This document shows, piece after piece, positions 8,865-18,002 of a DNA stretch of 64,000 nucleotides. The DNA lies in assembly GCA_963792485.1 (NCBI GenBank), contig CAWBWL010000013.1, forward strand, positions 310,001 to 374,000, read 5' to 3'. Every line of letters begins with the position of its first letter. Position 1 is the first letter of the stretch. This DNA comes from JANOYJ01 sp963792485 (GTDB lineage Bacteria > Pseudomonadota > Alphaproteobacteria > Rhizobiales > Rhizobiaceae). The notes under the pieces are model-generated. The model did no database searches. It saw only the letters and a program-made list of their open reading frames with translations, and was not told the origin of the DNA. The translations under genes were made by a program, and so were the position numbers.

Positions 8865-9503
8865 ATGCAAACCATCGACACCAGTCAGCATATTGATCAG
8901 GGCCTGAGAGCGCTTCAGGTGCTTGACCCGCGCCTCACTTCAGTCGCGCGCGTTGCGGGAGAAGTGCCGTTGCGCCGCCACCCGGCAGGCTTTGAAAGCC
9001 TGTGCAGCATCATCGTCTCTCAGCAGATTTCAAAGGCAAGCGCGGATGCGATATTCTCCCGACTGAAAGCGTCCATTGATCCGTTCACGCCCGATAATCT
9101 TGTCTTGCTCGGCGATGCGCCGCTGATTGCCGCAGGCTTGTCGAGACCCAAACAGAAGACGTTCTTCGCCATTTCAGGCGCTTGTGCAAACGGGCTCGAT
9201 CTTGAAGCCATGTGTCAGCTGCCCGCTGCAGAGGCGATTGCGCAGATGACCGTCCTGCCCGGAATAGGGCCGTGGACTGCAGAGGTTTATCTCCTGTTTT
9301 GCGCTGGCCATCCGGATGTCTTCCCGTCCGCCGACATCGCCCTGCAAAACGCCGTGCGCCATGCTTTCGGCCTCGAAAACAGGCCAAGTCCGAAGCCACT
9401 CGCGGAAATCGCCTCCGCCTGGTCGCCTTGGCGCAGCGTCGCCGCCCGGCTGTTCTGGGCCTACTATGCCAATATGAAGGGCAGGGAGGGTGTGCCGCTT
9501 TAG
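8865..9503 (+). CDS. alkA: AlkA-type DNA-3-methyladenine glycosylase
   Basis: 212 residues. It excises alkylated purines, a base-excision repair step. The helix-hairpin-helix and Gly/Pro-Asp signature is clear: LPGIGPWTAEVYLLF followed by the catalytic aspartate in FPSADIALQNAV. An upstream motif SIIVSQQISKASADAIFSRL matches the HhH-GPD superfamily. The protein lacks the N-terminal TBP-like domain of E. coli AlkA, as do many short bacterial versions. The ribosome site GGGAG sits inside a short hairpin at 8841-8862. Confidence 0.93.
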   Translation: MQTIDTSQHIDQGLRALQVLDPRLTSVARVAGEVPLRRHPAGFESLCSIIVSQQISKASADAIFSRLKASIDPFTPDNLVLLGDAPLIAAGLSRPKQKTFFAISGACANGLDLEAMCQLPAAEAIAQMTVLPGIGPWTAEVYLLFCAGHPDVFPSADIALQNAVRHAFGLENRPSPKPLAEIASAWSPWRSVAARLFWAYYANMKGREGVPL

Positions 9504-9618
9504 GCATGGATGACGTCTCGCAACCCGGTGCATGCGCATTAATTTTCCCTCTTCACAATTCTGTCACGGGCGAATTAGAGTGTGAGCCGAGTCAGGAGCT
9601 GATCGCGAGAGGTGAGTC

Positions 9619-10176
9619 TTGAACGTTGCGGTGTCCCCAAACGGGTTACCCACTCTGGTGCTGAATGCGGATTACCGCCCGCTCAGCTATTACCCCTTGT
9701 CGCTCTGGTCCTGGCAGGACGCGATCAAGGCGGTCTTCCTTGACCGCGTGAATATCGTTGCCGAATACGACACGAAAATCTCCTCGCCTTCGTTTTCCAT
9801 GAACCTGCCGAGTGTGGTGTGCCTGAAAAACTATGTGAAGCCGTCCAAGCACCCGGCCTTCACCCGGTTCAACGTGTTCCTGCGTGACAAGTTCGAATGC
9901 CAGTATTGCAGTTCGCCCGAGGACCTGACCTTCGATCACGTCCACCCGCGCCGCTGCGGCGGGCAGACGACGTGGAACAATGTCGTTGCGGCCTGTTCGC
10001 CCTGCAATCTGCGCAAGGGCGGGCATTTGCCCTCTGAAGTGCATATGTGGCCGAAACAGAAGCCTTTCCAGCCGACGGTCCATGATTTGCACAAGAACGG
10101 GCGGCTGTTTCCGCCCAATTTCTTGCATGAAAGCTGGATGGATTATCTCTATTGGGACGTCGAGCTGGAGCCCTGA
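9619..10176 (+). CDS. HNH endonuclease family protein
   Basis: 185 residues from a TTG start at 9619, preceded by GAGAGGTGAG. The N-terminal half (VLNADYRPLSYYPLSLWSWQ) is the conserved extension of this proteobacterial HNH family. The HNH core follows: CQYCSS with a zinc-knuckle Cys pair, LTFDHVHPRRCGG holding the histidine, WNNVVAACSPCNLRKGG with the second Cys pair, and a C-terminal P-x-x-F-L region. It is widespread and chromosomal in alphaproteobacteria, so it need not be a mobile-element enzyme. Biological role unknown. Confidence 0.9.
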   Translation: MNVAVSPNGLPTLVLNADYRPLSYYPLSLWSWQDAIKAVFLDRVNIVAEYDTKISSPSFSMNLPSVVCLKNYVKPSKHPAFTRFNVFLRDKFECQYCSSPEDLTFDHVHPRRCGGQTTWNNVVAACSPCNLRKGGHLPSEVHMWPKQKPFQPTVHDLHKNGRLFPPNFLHESWMDYLYWDVELEP

Positions 10177-10686
10177 TCAGGGCCGCACGGCGGAGCGTAT
10201 CGCAACCGTCATCAATATGGCGCTGGCGATCACATTCCATCCGGCCATGGACAGTCCGAGAATGCGCAAGGCCGCCACATTGCACGAGGGCGGGTGCGTG
10301 GCATTGATGGCGTCAAGCAGATTGCCGGCTTCGGTTTCGATCTTGGTGGCCACAGCAGCGCAATCCGTCGGTCCTGGCCAGAATGCCCATTCGACGCCTG
10401 CGTGATAAATGCCGAGATAGAGTCCGTAGCCCATCATCGCCGCGCCAATGATGAGAAGCGCGCGCGTCAGCGTGTTTGAGAGATTGCGCCAGGCGCTGAA
10501 TGCCGCGAGCGCCATTAGCGGCGCGCCGAAATAATACGGCCAGCGCTGTTCAAGACAGAGCTTGCACGGCAGATAGCCGCCCACATACTGAAACGCCAGC
10601 GCCGTGCCCACCACAGCCGCCATCGCCAGCGCGAGGAACGTTGCCGCGCGCTGGTGGAAAAGGGAGGTGGGAGCGGAAAGGAACAT
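10177..10686 (-). CDS. dsbB: Disulfide bond formation protein B
   Basis: About 169 residues with four membrane helices. DsbB reoxidises DsbA by passing electrons to ubiquinone. The first redox pair is in YLPCKLCLEQRWPYY. The second cysteine pair is in the periplasmic loop (GPTDCAAV and PPSCNVAA). The ATG at 10686 is preferred; the longer open frame would use a TTG inside the upstream gene's 3' end. It lies 14 bases downstream of the YqaA-like gene. Confidence 0.93.
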   Translation of the reverse strand: MFLSAPTSLFHQRAATFLALAMAAVVGTALAFQYVGGYLPCKLCLEQRWPYYFGAPLMALAAFSAWRNLSNTLTRALLIIGAAMMGYGLYLGIYHAGVEWAFWPGPTDCAAVATKIETEAGNLLDAINATHPPSCNVAALRILGLSMAGWNVIASAILMTVAIRSAVRP

Positions 10687-10700
10687 GACTTGTCCACTGG

Positions 10701-11291
10701 CTAATGCGCGAACCAACGATAGGCGAGATAAAGCAGAATTAAGGCGGCGGCGCCCAGTCCTGCAATCAGGCCGAGGCGCTTCTCAATAAATTCCTGGATC
10801 GGCGCGCCATAGCGGCGCAGAAGCCAGGCGAGAAACAGGAACCGCGCGCCGCGCGCCACGATGGCTGAAACAACAAAGAGCCAGATATTGACGCCAGCCA
10901 CGCCAGACAAGATCGTCACAACTTTGATCGGCGGCAAATGCGCCAGACCGGAAGTGACCAGAAGCAACAGGATCATTTCGAAACTGAGGGCGGCGCGCAA
11001 GCCTTCGAATGTGTCCAGCTTGCCGTAAAATTCCAGTACTGGCTTTGCCACGCTTTCAAACGCGAAATAACCCAGCATCCATCCAGCGATTCCGCCAAGC
11101 ACCGATGCGACGGTCGCGACCAGCGCATAGCGGTAAGCCCTGTCACGCCGCGACAGAGCCATGGGAACGAACAGCACATCGGCGGGAACCAGAAAAACCG
11201 AACTTTCAATGAAAGCGATGACGGCAAGCCAGACTTCGGCGGATTTGCGCGCCGCCAGCGACATGGTCCAGTCATAGAGACGGCGAAGCAT
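10701..11291 (-). CDS. YqaA-like DedA family membrane protein
   Basis: About 196 residues from ATG 11291 (MLRRLYDWTMSLAARKSAEV). Several membrane segments are present, with family blocks IESSVFLVPADVLFVPMALS and GGIAGWMLGYFAFESVAKPV and the later GLAHLPPIKVVTILSGVAGV. DedA/SNARE-associated proteins are linked to lipid flipping and membrane homeostasis; that role is known for some relatives only. Probably co-transcribed with dsbB. Confidence 0.9.
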   Translation of the reverse strand: MLRRLYDWTMSLAARKSAEVWLAVIAFIESSVFLVPADVLFVPMALSRRDRAYRYALVATVASVLGGIAGWMLGYFAFESVAKPVLEFYGKLDTFEGLRAALSFEMILLLLVTSGLAHLPPIKVVTILSGVAGVNIWLFVVSAIVARGARFLFLAWLLRRYGAPIQEFIEKRLGLIAGLGAAALILLYLAYRWFAH

Positions 11292-11396
11292 GAAACCCCC
11301 TTGGCTGCGAATCGCGCTCCGTGTAGCTTCTCCCGCAGTTGGCGGCAACCAATCGGGCGCTTGCGATGATCACCGTTACGCCTTTGAGAGGGTTCA

Positions 11397-12122
11397 ATGC
11401 CCGACCTGCATTACGAACACCCCGCCCTTGCCGCTTTCTATGACGCGGATTGCGGCTGGTCGGAAGACCGCAGCTTCTACCTCAGTCTTGCAGGCATTCC
11501 GCCGCAACGCATTCTCGACCTCGGCTGCGGTACAGGACTGATCTGCGATGCGTATTCCGCGCTTGGCCATGATGTCACCGGCGTCGATCCCGCCCCGGCC
11601 ATGCTCGACATCGCCCGGTTAAAGCCGCATGGCGATGAAGTTGAATGGGTGTTGTCAACGGCGCAGGATTTCCGTTCGGACAATCGCTTTGATCTAATCA
11701 TAATGACCGGCCATGCGTTTCAGGTTCTCCTTGCCGAAGAGGATATCCGCGCCGCTTTCGACATGGTCCGCGCGCATCTCGCGCCGACCGGGCGTTTTGT
11801 GTTCGAAAGCCGCAATCCGGCGATTGACTGGCAGAGGCTGTGGAATTCCACGCATGAGTTCATGGCTGACGGCCGGACGATCATATGCAATACCCGCACT
11901 TTGAGCCGTGATGGCAATCGCCTGACATTCGAGCAGCGTTACGAGTTCGATGGCCAGTCACTGACGTCAAGAAGCGAATTGCTGTTCCTGACGTGCGACG
12001 AAATTGAACGCCGGTTCGACACCTGCGGCCTCAAAGTCGAGAGCATTTTCGGCAGTTGGCAAAGCGAGCCATTTGATCCGGCAACCTCGCATGAGATGAT
12101 TTTCAGCGTCCGCAGGGCCTGA
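11397..12122 (+). CDS. Class I SAM-dependent methyltransferase
   Basis: 241 residues. Motif I is RILDLGCGTGLICDAYSALG, followed by the acidic residue in GVDPAPAMLDIAR and a motif-IV-like stretch RFDLIIMTGHAFQ. No substrate-binding domain is recognisable, and small-molecule methyltransferases of this layout are very diverse. It starts at an ATG at 11397, divergent from the YqaA-like gene. Substrate unknown. Confidence 0.9.
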   Translation: MPDLHYEHPALAAFYDADCGWSEDRSFYLSLAGIPPQRILDLGCGTGLICDAYSALGHDVTGVDPAPAMLDIARLKPHGDEVEWVLSTAQDFRSDNRFDLIIMTGHAFQVLLAEEDIRAAFDMVRAHLAPTGRFVFESRNPAIDWQRLWNSTHEFMADGRTIICNTRTLSRDGNRLTFEQRYEFDGQSLTSRSELLFLTCDEIERRFDTCGLKVESIFGSWQSEPFDPATSHEMIFSVRRA

Positions 12123-12180
12123 GCCATTGCCATTTCGGCATTGACCCGCACGCCGCTGCCGATGTATCTGCGGCACAAGT

Positions 12181-12265
12181 GCCTCTATGGTGGAATTGGT
12201 AGACACGCCTGACTCAAAATCAGGTTCTGCAAGGAGTGCTGGTTCGAGTCCGGCTAGGGGCACCA
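12181..12265 (+). tRNA. tRNA-Leu (anticodon CAA)
   Basis: 85 bases including an encoded CCA end. The acceptor arms GCCTCTA and TAGGGGC pair with one T-G wobble. The anticodon stem CCTGA / TCAGG encloses CTCAAAA, giving anticodon CAA. A variable arm and the T-loop GTTCGAGTC are present. The kexin-like subtilase gene lies on the other strand beyond it. Confidence 0.93.
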
Positions 12266-12429
12266 TTCTTTTCAAGCTGCCGAGGGCCGCCGCTTCTTCG
12301 GGGATGGCCAAAAGTCCCAATGTCCTGAAGGCGGAGGCGGCGCGTCAGGAATTTGCCAAGCATGCGTCATGCCCCGGCATCCAAGCAATCGCTCGCCCAC
12401 CCGACTGTCAACGAAGAAATAGCCATGCG

Positions 12430-14841
12430 TTACAGCGTATAGTCCACAAATGGCGTCAAACTCGCGACTGTCATGCCATACACCGTGATATGCGCCTGCG
12501 CTCCGCCTGCAAGGAAGGCGGTGATGTAGACGCCTGTGGTCAGATGCGCCGGGTTTGAGTCATATTGCAGCGCGGCAATATCTTGGAAAAACAGCGTGCC
12601 GCTCAAGGCTGAGCTGAATTTCAGCCGGTCGCCGGCGTCCATGAAATAAACGATGTCGGCGTCGTTCGCGGCAAAGTCCGTGCTGTAGAAGAGGAAAAAG
12701 TCAACGCCCGCATTTCCATACAGATAGTCAGTTCCGGTGCCGCCGCGCAGCGTGTCGCTTGAGGTTCCTGCAAAGAACGAGTCCGCGCCCGCGCCGCCAT
12801 CCAGATAGGCGCTGCCGCTGTCGCCGACGAACAGCGAATCCGTTCCGTCGCCGCCATAGAGACTGTCAAATCCAGCAACGGAAACCTGGAACGTGTTGCC
12901 CACCAGCGCATCCGTCCCATCACCGCCATACAGAAAATCGTTTCCACCATAGCCCCAGAGGAGATCATCGCCCGCATCGCCATAGCCATAATCATTGCCG
13001 TTTGTCGCTGCCGCGTTGCCATAGTCATCCATCAGCAGCGTGTCATTGCCCGCTCCACCGAAAATGATGTCATTGGCGCCATAGCCGACCAGCGCGTCAT
13101 TGCCGCGCATGCCATAAAGCGTGTTGTTCGAGGCGTTCCCGAACAGTCCGTCATTTCCGTCGCCGCCAATTGCGTTTTCGATGACGGTTGCCGCGCCCAG
13201 CGTGCCCCATGTCACGCCGCCGACAGAGAACCCCTGGCCGCTGTTCATGTTCACGAGCACATTCGGGACAATGGCCGCGAAGTTCATCCAGTCGATCCCG
13301 CCATCGGAGTCATTAATGACGCCGCGTGTCGGATCAATCGCCTTCATAGTGAGAAATTCGTCGGTGAAGTGGAAGACATCATTGGCGTTCACGGCAGTGC
13401 CAAAGATATTGAGCGAGGCGCTGTTCAGCGTGCCAACTGCAATGGCATCAGTGTCCACCACGCGCACCGTCCAGGTGCCCGCCGAAAGTTCGCCGCGCAG
13501 ATGGTCTATGCCGTAGGTCCACGTGCCATTGAAATTTGTGTCTACGTTAAAGCTGTTCAGGGCAACTACGATCTGCGTGCCCTCGGCCGACGTCAGGGTG
13601 ACCTTGAGATCGCCGACATAAGTATGCGCGAAATTGAGCACCAACTGCGCATGCTCAATCTGCAGATTGGTTCCCATTGAAATGTTGAAACTGACGCCGG
13701 TTGCGTTGTTGTCCGGAATCGCAAGGCCGCCAAGATTGACGGTGGCGGATGACGCTGTCTGCTCATTGGCGCTGGTCTGTGCTGGTGTGAACAGGTTCCA
13801 GACTTCGGCCATGCGCACTGCGTTAAAGGCGTTCACCATGCCGTACCCATAATTGGTATGGACATGCATGCCGCCGCCATTCCAGTTGTCGGCGCGGTTG
13901 ATCGCCCATGCGCCCACTTCAAAACCCGAAGCTGCGCCTCCGAGCGCCGATCCGGTGCGCGAAGCGGAGTTGGCGAGAATGTTCTGCACATCGCGCCAGC
14001 CCAAGCCTTCATTCGCGTCAAGCATCAGCGCGATCACGCCCGATACAACGGGTGTTGCCGCTGAAGTGCCGCCAAAATCGCTGGCATAGTCAGTCGCGTT
14101 GTAGCCATTTGCGCCAGAAACATCCGTCGTGACCGAAGCAGCGGGAGCAGCAACTAGAATGCATGCGCCGAAATTGGAATAGTCGGCGATCGAGCCGGAT
14201 TGAATGGCGGCGGCCACAGTTACTGTGTAGCGCGAGGCGTTTACGCCATCGCCATTGCCGTCAAGCGCGTCATTGCCGGCGGCCTGAGTGATGATTGTTC
14301 CCAGCCCGGCACGGCCAGTGGAAGACAGCACACCATAGGCGGCTGAAACCTGGTTGGCGAAGCCCGTGCTGTTCAGCGACTGCCCGGCCAGATCATAGAC
14401 CGGCGTCGAGCCCCAGCTGTTTGATGAAATGTCAAAGCGGGATGCTGCTTGGTTCACCACAGCCAGGAAGTTGGCGAGCGAGCCGTTCACGTCGCCATAA
14501 GTGCCCGCGCCGAATATATTGACGCCGGTCAGGTCCACGCCCCAGGCGACGCCGACGCCACCCGCGCCATTATTGGCCTCCGCGCCGATCAATCCGGCGC
14601 ATGCGGTTCCGTGGGCATCGCCCGCCAAATCCGGAAATGCGTCGACGACATTGCCAAGATTATCCAGAACCTGCAGCCCGGCGACATAATTGTCGTTCAA
14701 ATCCGCATGGTTGAAATCCACGCCGTCATCATAGACGCCGACCTGAATGCCGGTGCCGTTATACTCATCCCATATCCGTTGGATATTTCCGATCAAGGAG
14801 AAATGCCATTGGCTTGCGTAGAGCGGATCGGTCGGTGTCAT
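12430..14841 (-). CDS. Kexin-like S8 subtilase with P domain and RTX repeats
   Basis: 803 residues. The catalytic triad is readable: Asp38 in GVYDDGVDFNHADL, His77 in DAHGTACAG, and Ser260 in FGGTSAATPVVSG, with Asn190 as the oxyanion residue. The DDG, HGTACAG and GGTSAATP sequences match the kexin/furin branch of S8 proteases. A P (Homo B) domain follows at about 365-480 (from LGGLAIPDNN). Glycine-aspartate RTX repeats such as GGDGNDGLFG and GGAGNDTLL occupy roughly 560-720. There is no N-terminal signal peptide, which fits type I secretion through a C-terminal signal, but no T1SS genes are visible. The upstream 98-residue gene ends 12 bases before it. Confidence 0.93.
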   Translation of the reverse strand: MTPTDPLYASQWHFSLIGNIQRIWDEYNGTGIQVGVYDDGVDFNHADLNDNYVAGLQVLDNLGNVVDAFPDLAGDAHGTACAGLIGAEANNGAGGVGVAWGVDLTGVNIFGAGTYGDVNGSLANFLAVVNQAASRFDISSNSWGSTPVYDLAGQSLNSTGFANQVSAAYGVLSSTGRAGLGTIITQAAGNDALDGNGDGVNASRYTVTVAAAIQSGSIADYSNFGACILVAAPAASVTTDVSGANGYNATDYASDFGGTSAATPVVSGVIALMLDANEGLGWRDVQNILANSASRTGSALGGAASGFEVGAWAINRADNWNGGGMHVHTNYGYGMVNAFNAVRMAEVWNLFTPAQTSANEQTASSATVNLGGLAIPDNNATGVSFNISMGTNLQIEHAQLVLNFAHTYVGDLKVTLTSAEGTQIVVALNSFNVDTNFNGTWTYGIDHLRGELSAGTWTVRVVDTDAIAVGTLNSASLNIFGTAVNANDVFHFTDEFLTMKAIDPTRGVINDSDGGIDWMNFAAIVPNVLVNMNSGQGFSVGGVTWGTLGAATVIENAIGGDGNDGLFGNASNNTLYGMRGNDALVGYGANDIIFGGAGNDTLLMDDYGNAAATNGNDYGYGDAGDDLLWGYGGNDFLYGGDGTDALVGNTFQVSVAGFDSLYGGDGTDSLFVGDSGSAYLDGGAGADSFFAGTSSDTLRGGTGTDYLYGNAGVDFFLFYSTDFAANDADIVYFMDAGDRLKFSSALSGTLFFQDIAALQYDSNPAHLTTGVYITAFLAGGAQAHITVYGMTVASLTPFVDYTL

Positions 14842-14853
14842 CTTTGTCTTCCC

Positions 14854-15150
14854 TTATGGCAGTTGCTGCTCTTGGATTTTCACGCGGCTTGATACCCGGA
14901 ACGCGCGGCCTTGCATGCAATTGGAGACGCGCAGCCACACGCCGGTGAGCCGGAAGCGGGCGCCCTTTGAGTATTCCTGTGGAGAAGCACCCTGAAGGCT
15001 GATCGTCTCACCGCTCGCAAGGCGGAATTGGACGCATGGTGCGCCCTTGCCTGCAACGGTTCCTGACAGAGTGATATCTGCGCTCAACGCCGCTTCCCCG
15101 TGACCGGCGAACGCAACCAAAAGCGCGACCGCTGCGATCTTTTTCAACAT
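14854..15150 (-). CDS. Small exported protein, unknown
   Basis: 98 residues. A signal peptide is evident (MLKKIAAVALLVAFAGHGEA, cleavage after the alanine-rich end). The mature part is a short strand-rich domain with two cysteines (GAPCVQF and SNCMQG) that could form a disulfide. I do not recognise a family. It precedes the subtilase gene by 12 bases on the same strand, so a joint function with the protease, for example as an inhibitor or chaperone, is possible but unproven. Confidence 0.7.
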   Translation of the reverse strand: MLKKIAAVALLVAFAGHGEAALSADITLSGTVAGKGAPCVQFRLASGETISLQGASPQEYSKGARFRLTGVWLRVSNCMQGRAFRVSSRVKIQEQQLP

Positions 15151-15273
15151 GACTGCGCTTCCACCCTTGGCAATGGACGCAACACAACACTAGCGGACCG
15201 TGAGATCAAGCGAATCCACGCTTGATGGTGATCAAAAGCTTGCATGTGGACGTTGAACTTTCAAGACCACTTC

Positions 15274-15300
15274 AGCCGCCGCAGACAGATTGCGGCGGCT
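15274..15300 (-). terminator. Hairpin downstream of acyltransferase gene
   Basis: Perfect ten-base arms AGCCGCCGCA / TGCGGCGGCT around a seven-base loop, five bases beyond the stop of the FemAB-like gene on the minus strand. No thymine run follows, so termination efficiency is uncertain, but the position suits an end-of-transcript signal. Confidence 0.5.
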
Positions 15301-15304
15301 TGGC

Positions 15305-16585
15305 TCATCGCCCGGTCAGCGCGCCAAATTTATCCCGGATCGAGCGCGCAACGCTCACAGAGCGGCGGTAGAGGTTGAGCTGGCTTGCCGCCTGACGGGC
15401 GGCGCGGTCGGAAGACGGCCTGAGGCCGATCACCAAAGTGCCCATGGCTTCCCGCTCCTTCCAGATGCGGCTCATGACCGGATGGTCGGGCACGGCAAGG
15501 GAATCAACGCGCGTGATGTTGATATCTTCCAACAGCTTCTTTGTCGTGTCGATCATCAATAGCGTTCCGGGCGAATAGCTCGAATAGCCCTCGTCAAACG
15601 CCGTTTTCCATGTGTAGGCGACGCCCGATTCACGCATGACCACCAGTGAGGCAATGGCGCGCCCGTCGAGGTCCAGCGTGTGAATGCGGCACATGTCACG
15701 CTCGGCAAGGCAATACAGCGCCTCGCGCGCGAAGGCTGCGCGGAACCGGTCCACCGCCATGGCTGTGCGCCTGCGGCCTTTCCAGCCGGATGCTTCAAGG
15801 CTCAGAAACTCTTCTGTGCGCCGCCTTACCTCATCCGGATGCCGGCTTTGCGTGAATTCGAGCTTGCCGCGCTGCCCCAGGCGACGCTCCATCCGCTGAA
15901 ACTCCCGGCGATGGTGCGACCCGAGCGCCTTGCGCACATACACTTCGCCCTCAAGCCCGCTGTGAAGCGCTGGCCGCTCCAGGCGGTCGGTCGTGATGAC
16001 CGGCAGATTGCGCCCAATTGCAGCCTGGCGCAGGGCGCTCGCCACCGCGCCATTGACGCGGATATCGGGGAAGAGGAGCACTTCCGGCAATTTCAGATGC
16101 GGGCGCGAGAGAACTTCAAACACATCTTCGGCAATGCCGACCGGATCTTCGCGGTCGATCAACGGCGCACCGAGGGGGCCGAACGGCGTTGACCATGCCC
16201 GGATGATCGGAATGCCGACTCCGAACCCCGGGCGTTCGATCGAATAGGGCATCAGAAAACGCAGGCGGCTCTGCTCTTCGCGCTCATCGCGCAGCACCAT
16301 GAAGCGGATTTCACGGTCATCAAGACGCGGCATGGCCGGCGCGAGAAATCGCGGATTGAAGAAGATATTGGGCTCGACCGCCCGGAAGGTCAGATGTTCC
16401 AGCTCTTCCTGCAGATCAAAGCCGGCGCTTGCCGCATAGGCCGACAGCCTGCGGCCGGATGCGCCCTTGGCGTAGTCCTCAAAATGCACCTTGGTGATTT
16501 CGGGAAGGTCGAGCCCGGCAAGCCCGGCGATCATGGTCGAGGCGCCGCCGCCAGCATGTTCCTCGAAGATTGGCAGCGCGGCCAT
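15305..16585 (-). CDS. FemAB/CelD-type GNAT acyltransferase
   Basis: 426 residues. The central-to-C-terminal part (about 210-380) matches the CelD/BcsL-type acetyltransferase domain: GSHHRREFQRMERRLGQRG, ALYCLAERDMCRIHTLDLDG, YTWKTAFDEGYSSYSPGTLL. Such proteins are found in exopolysaccharide and cell-envelope clusters. Its start lies two bases after the stop of the flippase gene, supporting co-transcription and a role in modifying or assembling a surface polysaccharide. The acyl donor and acceptor are unknown. Confidence 0.85.
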   Translation of the reverse strand: MAALPIFEEHAGGGASTMIAGLAGLDLPEITKVHFEDYAKGASGRRLSAYAASAGFDLQEELEHLTFRAVEPNIFFNPRFLAPAMPRLDDREIRFMVLRDEREEQSRLRFLMPYSIERPGFGVGIPIIRAWSTPFGPLGAPLIDREDPVGIAEDVFEVLSRPHLKLPEVLLFPDIRVNGAVASALRQAAIGRNLPVITTDRLERPALHSGLEGEVYVRKALGSHHRREFQRMERRLGQRGKLEFTQSRHPDEVRRRTEEFLSLEASGWKGRRRTAMAVDRFRAAFAREALYCLAERDMCRIHTLDLDGRAIASLVVMRESGVAYTWKTAFDEGYSSYSPGTLLMIDTTKKLLEDINITRVDSLAVPDHPVMSRIWKEREAMGTLVIGLRPSSDRAARQAASQLNLYRRSVSVARSIRDKFGALTGR

Positions 16586-16586
16586 G

Positions 16587-18002
16587 TTACGCCTGCCCTT
16601 TCACCGGGCGGGTCCGGCCTGCAAAGATCGAGACATGAAAGCCGAGGCGGCGCTTGACCGCCGCGCCGAGCAAAGCGGCTTCAAACGCCATCCCGCTGGC
16701 AAATGCGATTGCTGCGCCCCACAGCCCATATTGAGGAATAAGCACAAGCGCGAGCGTCAAGGAAAAGAACAGCGTCATCGCATAAAGCGCCGCGCAGAGA
16801 TTCTGGTTGCCTGACATGTTCAACAGGCTTTCAGCAGGTCCAACGCTCGAACGCGCTACAACGCCTGCCACCAAAACGAAGAGCAGGGGATAGCCTGCCA
16901 CAAAACTTGGGCCAAACAGCGAGAGCAGAGGCTTGCCGAGCAGGAGGACAACGCATGCCATGAACAGGGCCGGCCAGAAAGTCCATGACGCGGAGTCGCG
17001 GGCGAAGGCGGCAAGCTCGCCCGTGTCCGATGTATGAATCAGTTCTGAATAGCGCTGCGACACGCCCGCTTTTACCGCGAAATAGACGAAATGCACCAGC
17101 GCCAGAATCTTCACCGTCGCGAAGTACACAGCGACATGCTGAGGGTCCATGAAATAACCGACGACCAGCACATCCGCATTGGTCAAGAGATACAGAAATC
17201 CTTCCACCAGAAAGATCGGCAGGGAGACCGCAAACCAATGCGTCAATTTGATCGACTTCGGCCCATCCGGCAGCTTGCGGTCAACGCGCGAGGTGACGGA
17301 CACTAGTTGGAATATGGTCGTCGCATAAGTCGCGATGATTGCCGAGAGAATTGCCGTTTTTGCATTGGCTTGAAAGCCAAGCTGCAAGGCGAGCAGCATC
17401 GCCGCCAGAATCAATACCGGGCGGATGATATAGGTTGGCGACAGCGCGCGGATCGGCCAGGAATTCGCCCGCGCCGTGCCGTCCAGCGTGTCACCGAGCG
17501 CAATCATCGGCAGGATCAGCATGCCGAGATAAAACGGCGCGATGTAATAGCTCTCAATGGCGTCAGAAAGCAGATAAACTCCAAGCGCGCCGAGCGCTGC
17601 AATGAAGGAGGCCGAGCAGATCGCAAACAGCCGTCCGGTCCAGAGCAGGCCGCGTAAATGGTCATGCTTTTCCAAGGCGAAATATTCCGGCACAAAGCGG
17701 ATGATTGTCGTGTGAAAGCCGAAACAGGACAGATTGCCGACAATGACCGCCATCGACCAGACCAGAACAAAAATGCCGTACTGAAAATCGCCGATCCAGC
17801 GGGCGAGCAGGATCTGCGAGAGAAACGCAATCGCTGCGCTCACCAGGCGGATCGCAAATGCGATCATCGACATGCGCTGCGCATCGCCATTGACCGATTT
17901 CTCGGTCAGCATCGCGTCGATGCGGTTCGCCCAAGGCTTCGCCATCCCGGCAAGGTTGCCCGGAAGCATGCGGTCAGCGATTATGGCTGCGGAAAACCGC
18001 AC
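16587..18002 (-). CDS. Polysaccharide flippase (Wzx-like, MOP superfamily)
   Basis: 471 residues with about 12-14 membrane helices. LLARWIGDFQYGIFVLVWSM and the C-terminal GLWGAAIAFASGMAFEAALLG are typical of oligosaccharide flippases of the MOP superfamily. It would move lipid-linked sugar units across the inner membrane. I keep the GTG at 18002 because GGAG lies six bases upstream, but ATG 17945 is a possible alternative. It heads a two-gene operon with the acyltransferase and ends the conserved part before the T6SS array. No glycosyltransferase is nearby. Confidence 0.88.
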   Translation of the reverse strand: MRFSAAIIADRMLPGNLAGMAKPWANRIDAMLTEKSVNGDAQRMSMIAFAIRLVSAAIAFLSQILLARWIGDFQYGIFVLVWSMAVIVGNLSCFGFHTTIIRFVPEYFALEKHDHLRGLLWTGRLFAICSASFIAALGALGVYLLSDAIESYYIAPFYLGMLILPMIALGDTLDGTARANSWPIRALSPTYIIRPVLILAAMLLALQLGFQANAKTAILSAIIATYATTIFQLVSVTSRVDRKLPDGPKSIKLTHWFAVSLPIFLVEGFLYLLTNADVLVVGYFMDPQHVAVYFATVKILALVHFVYFAVKAGVSQRYSELIHTSDTGELAAFARDSASWTFWPALFMACVVLLLGKPLLSLFGPSFVAGYPLLFVLVAGVVARSSVGPAESLLNMSGNQNLCAALYAMTLFFSLTLALVLIPQYGLWGAAIAFASGMAFEAALLGAAVKRRLGFHVSIFAGRTRPVKGQA

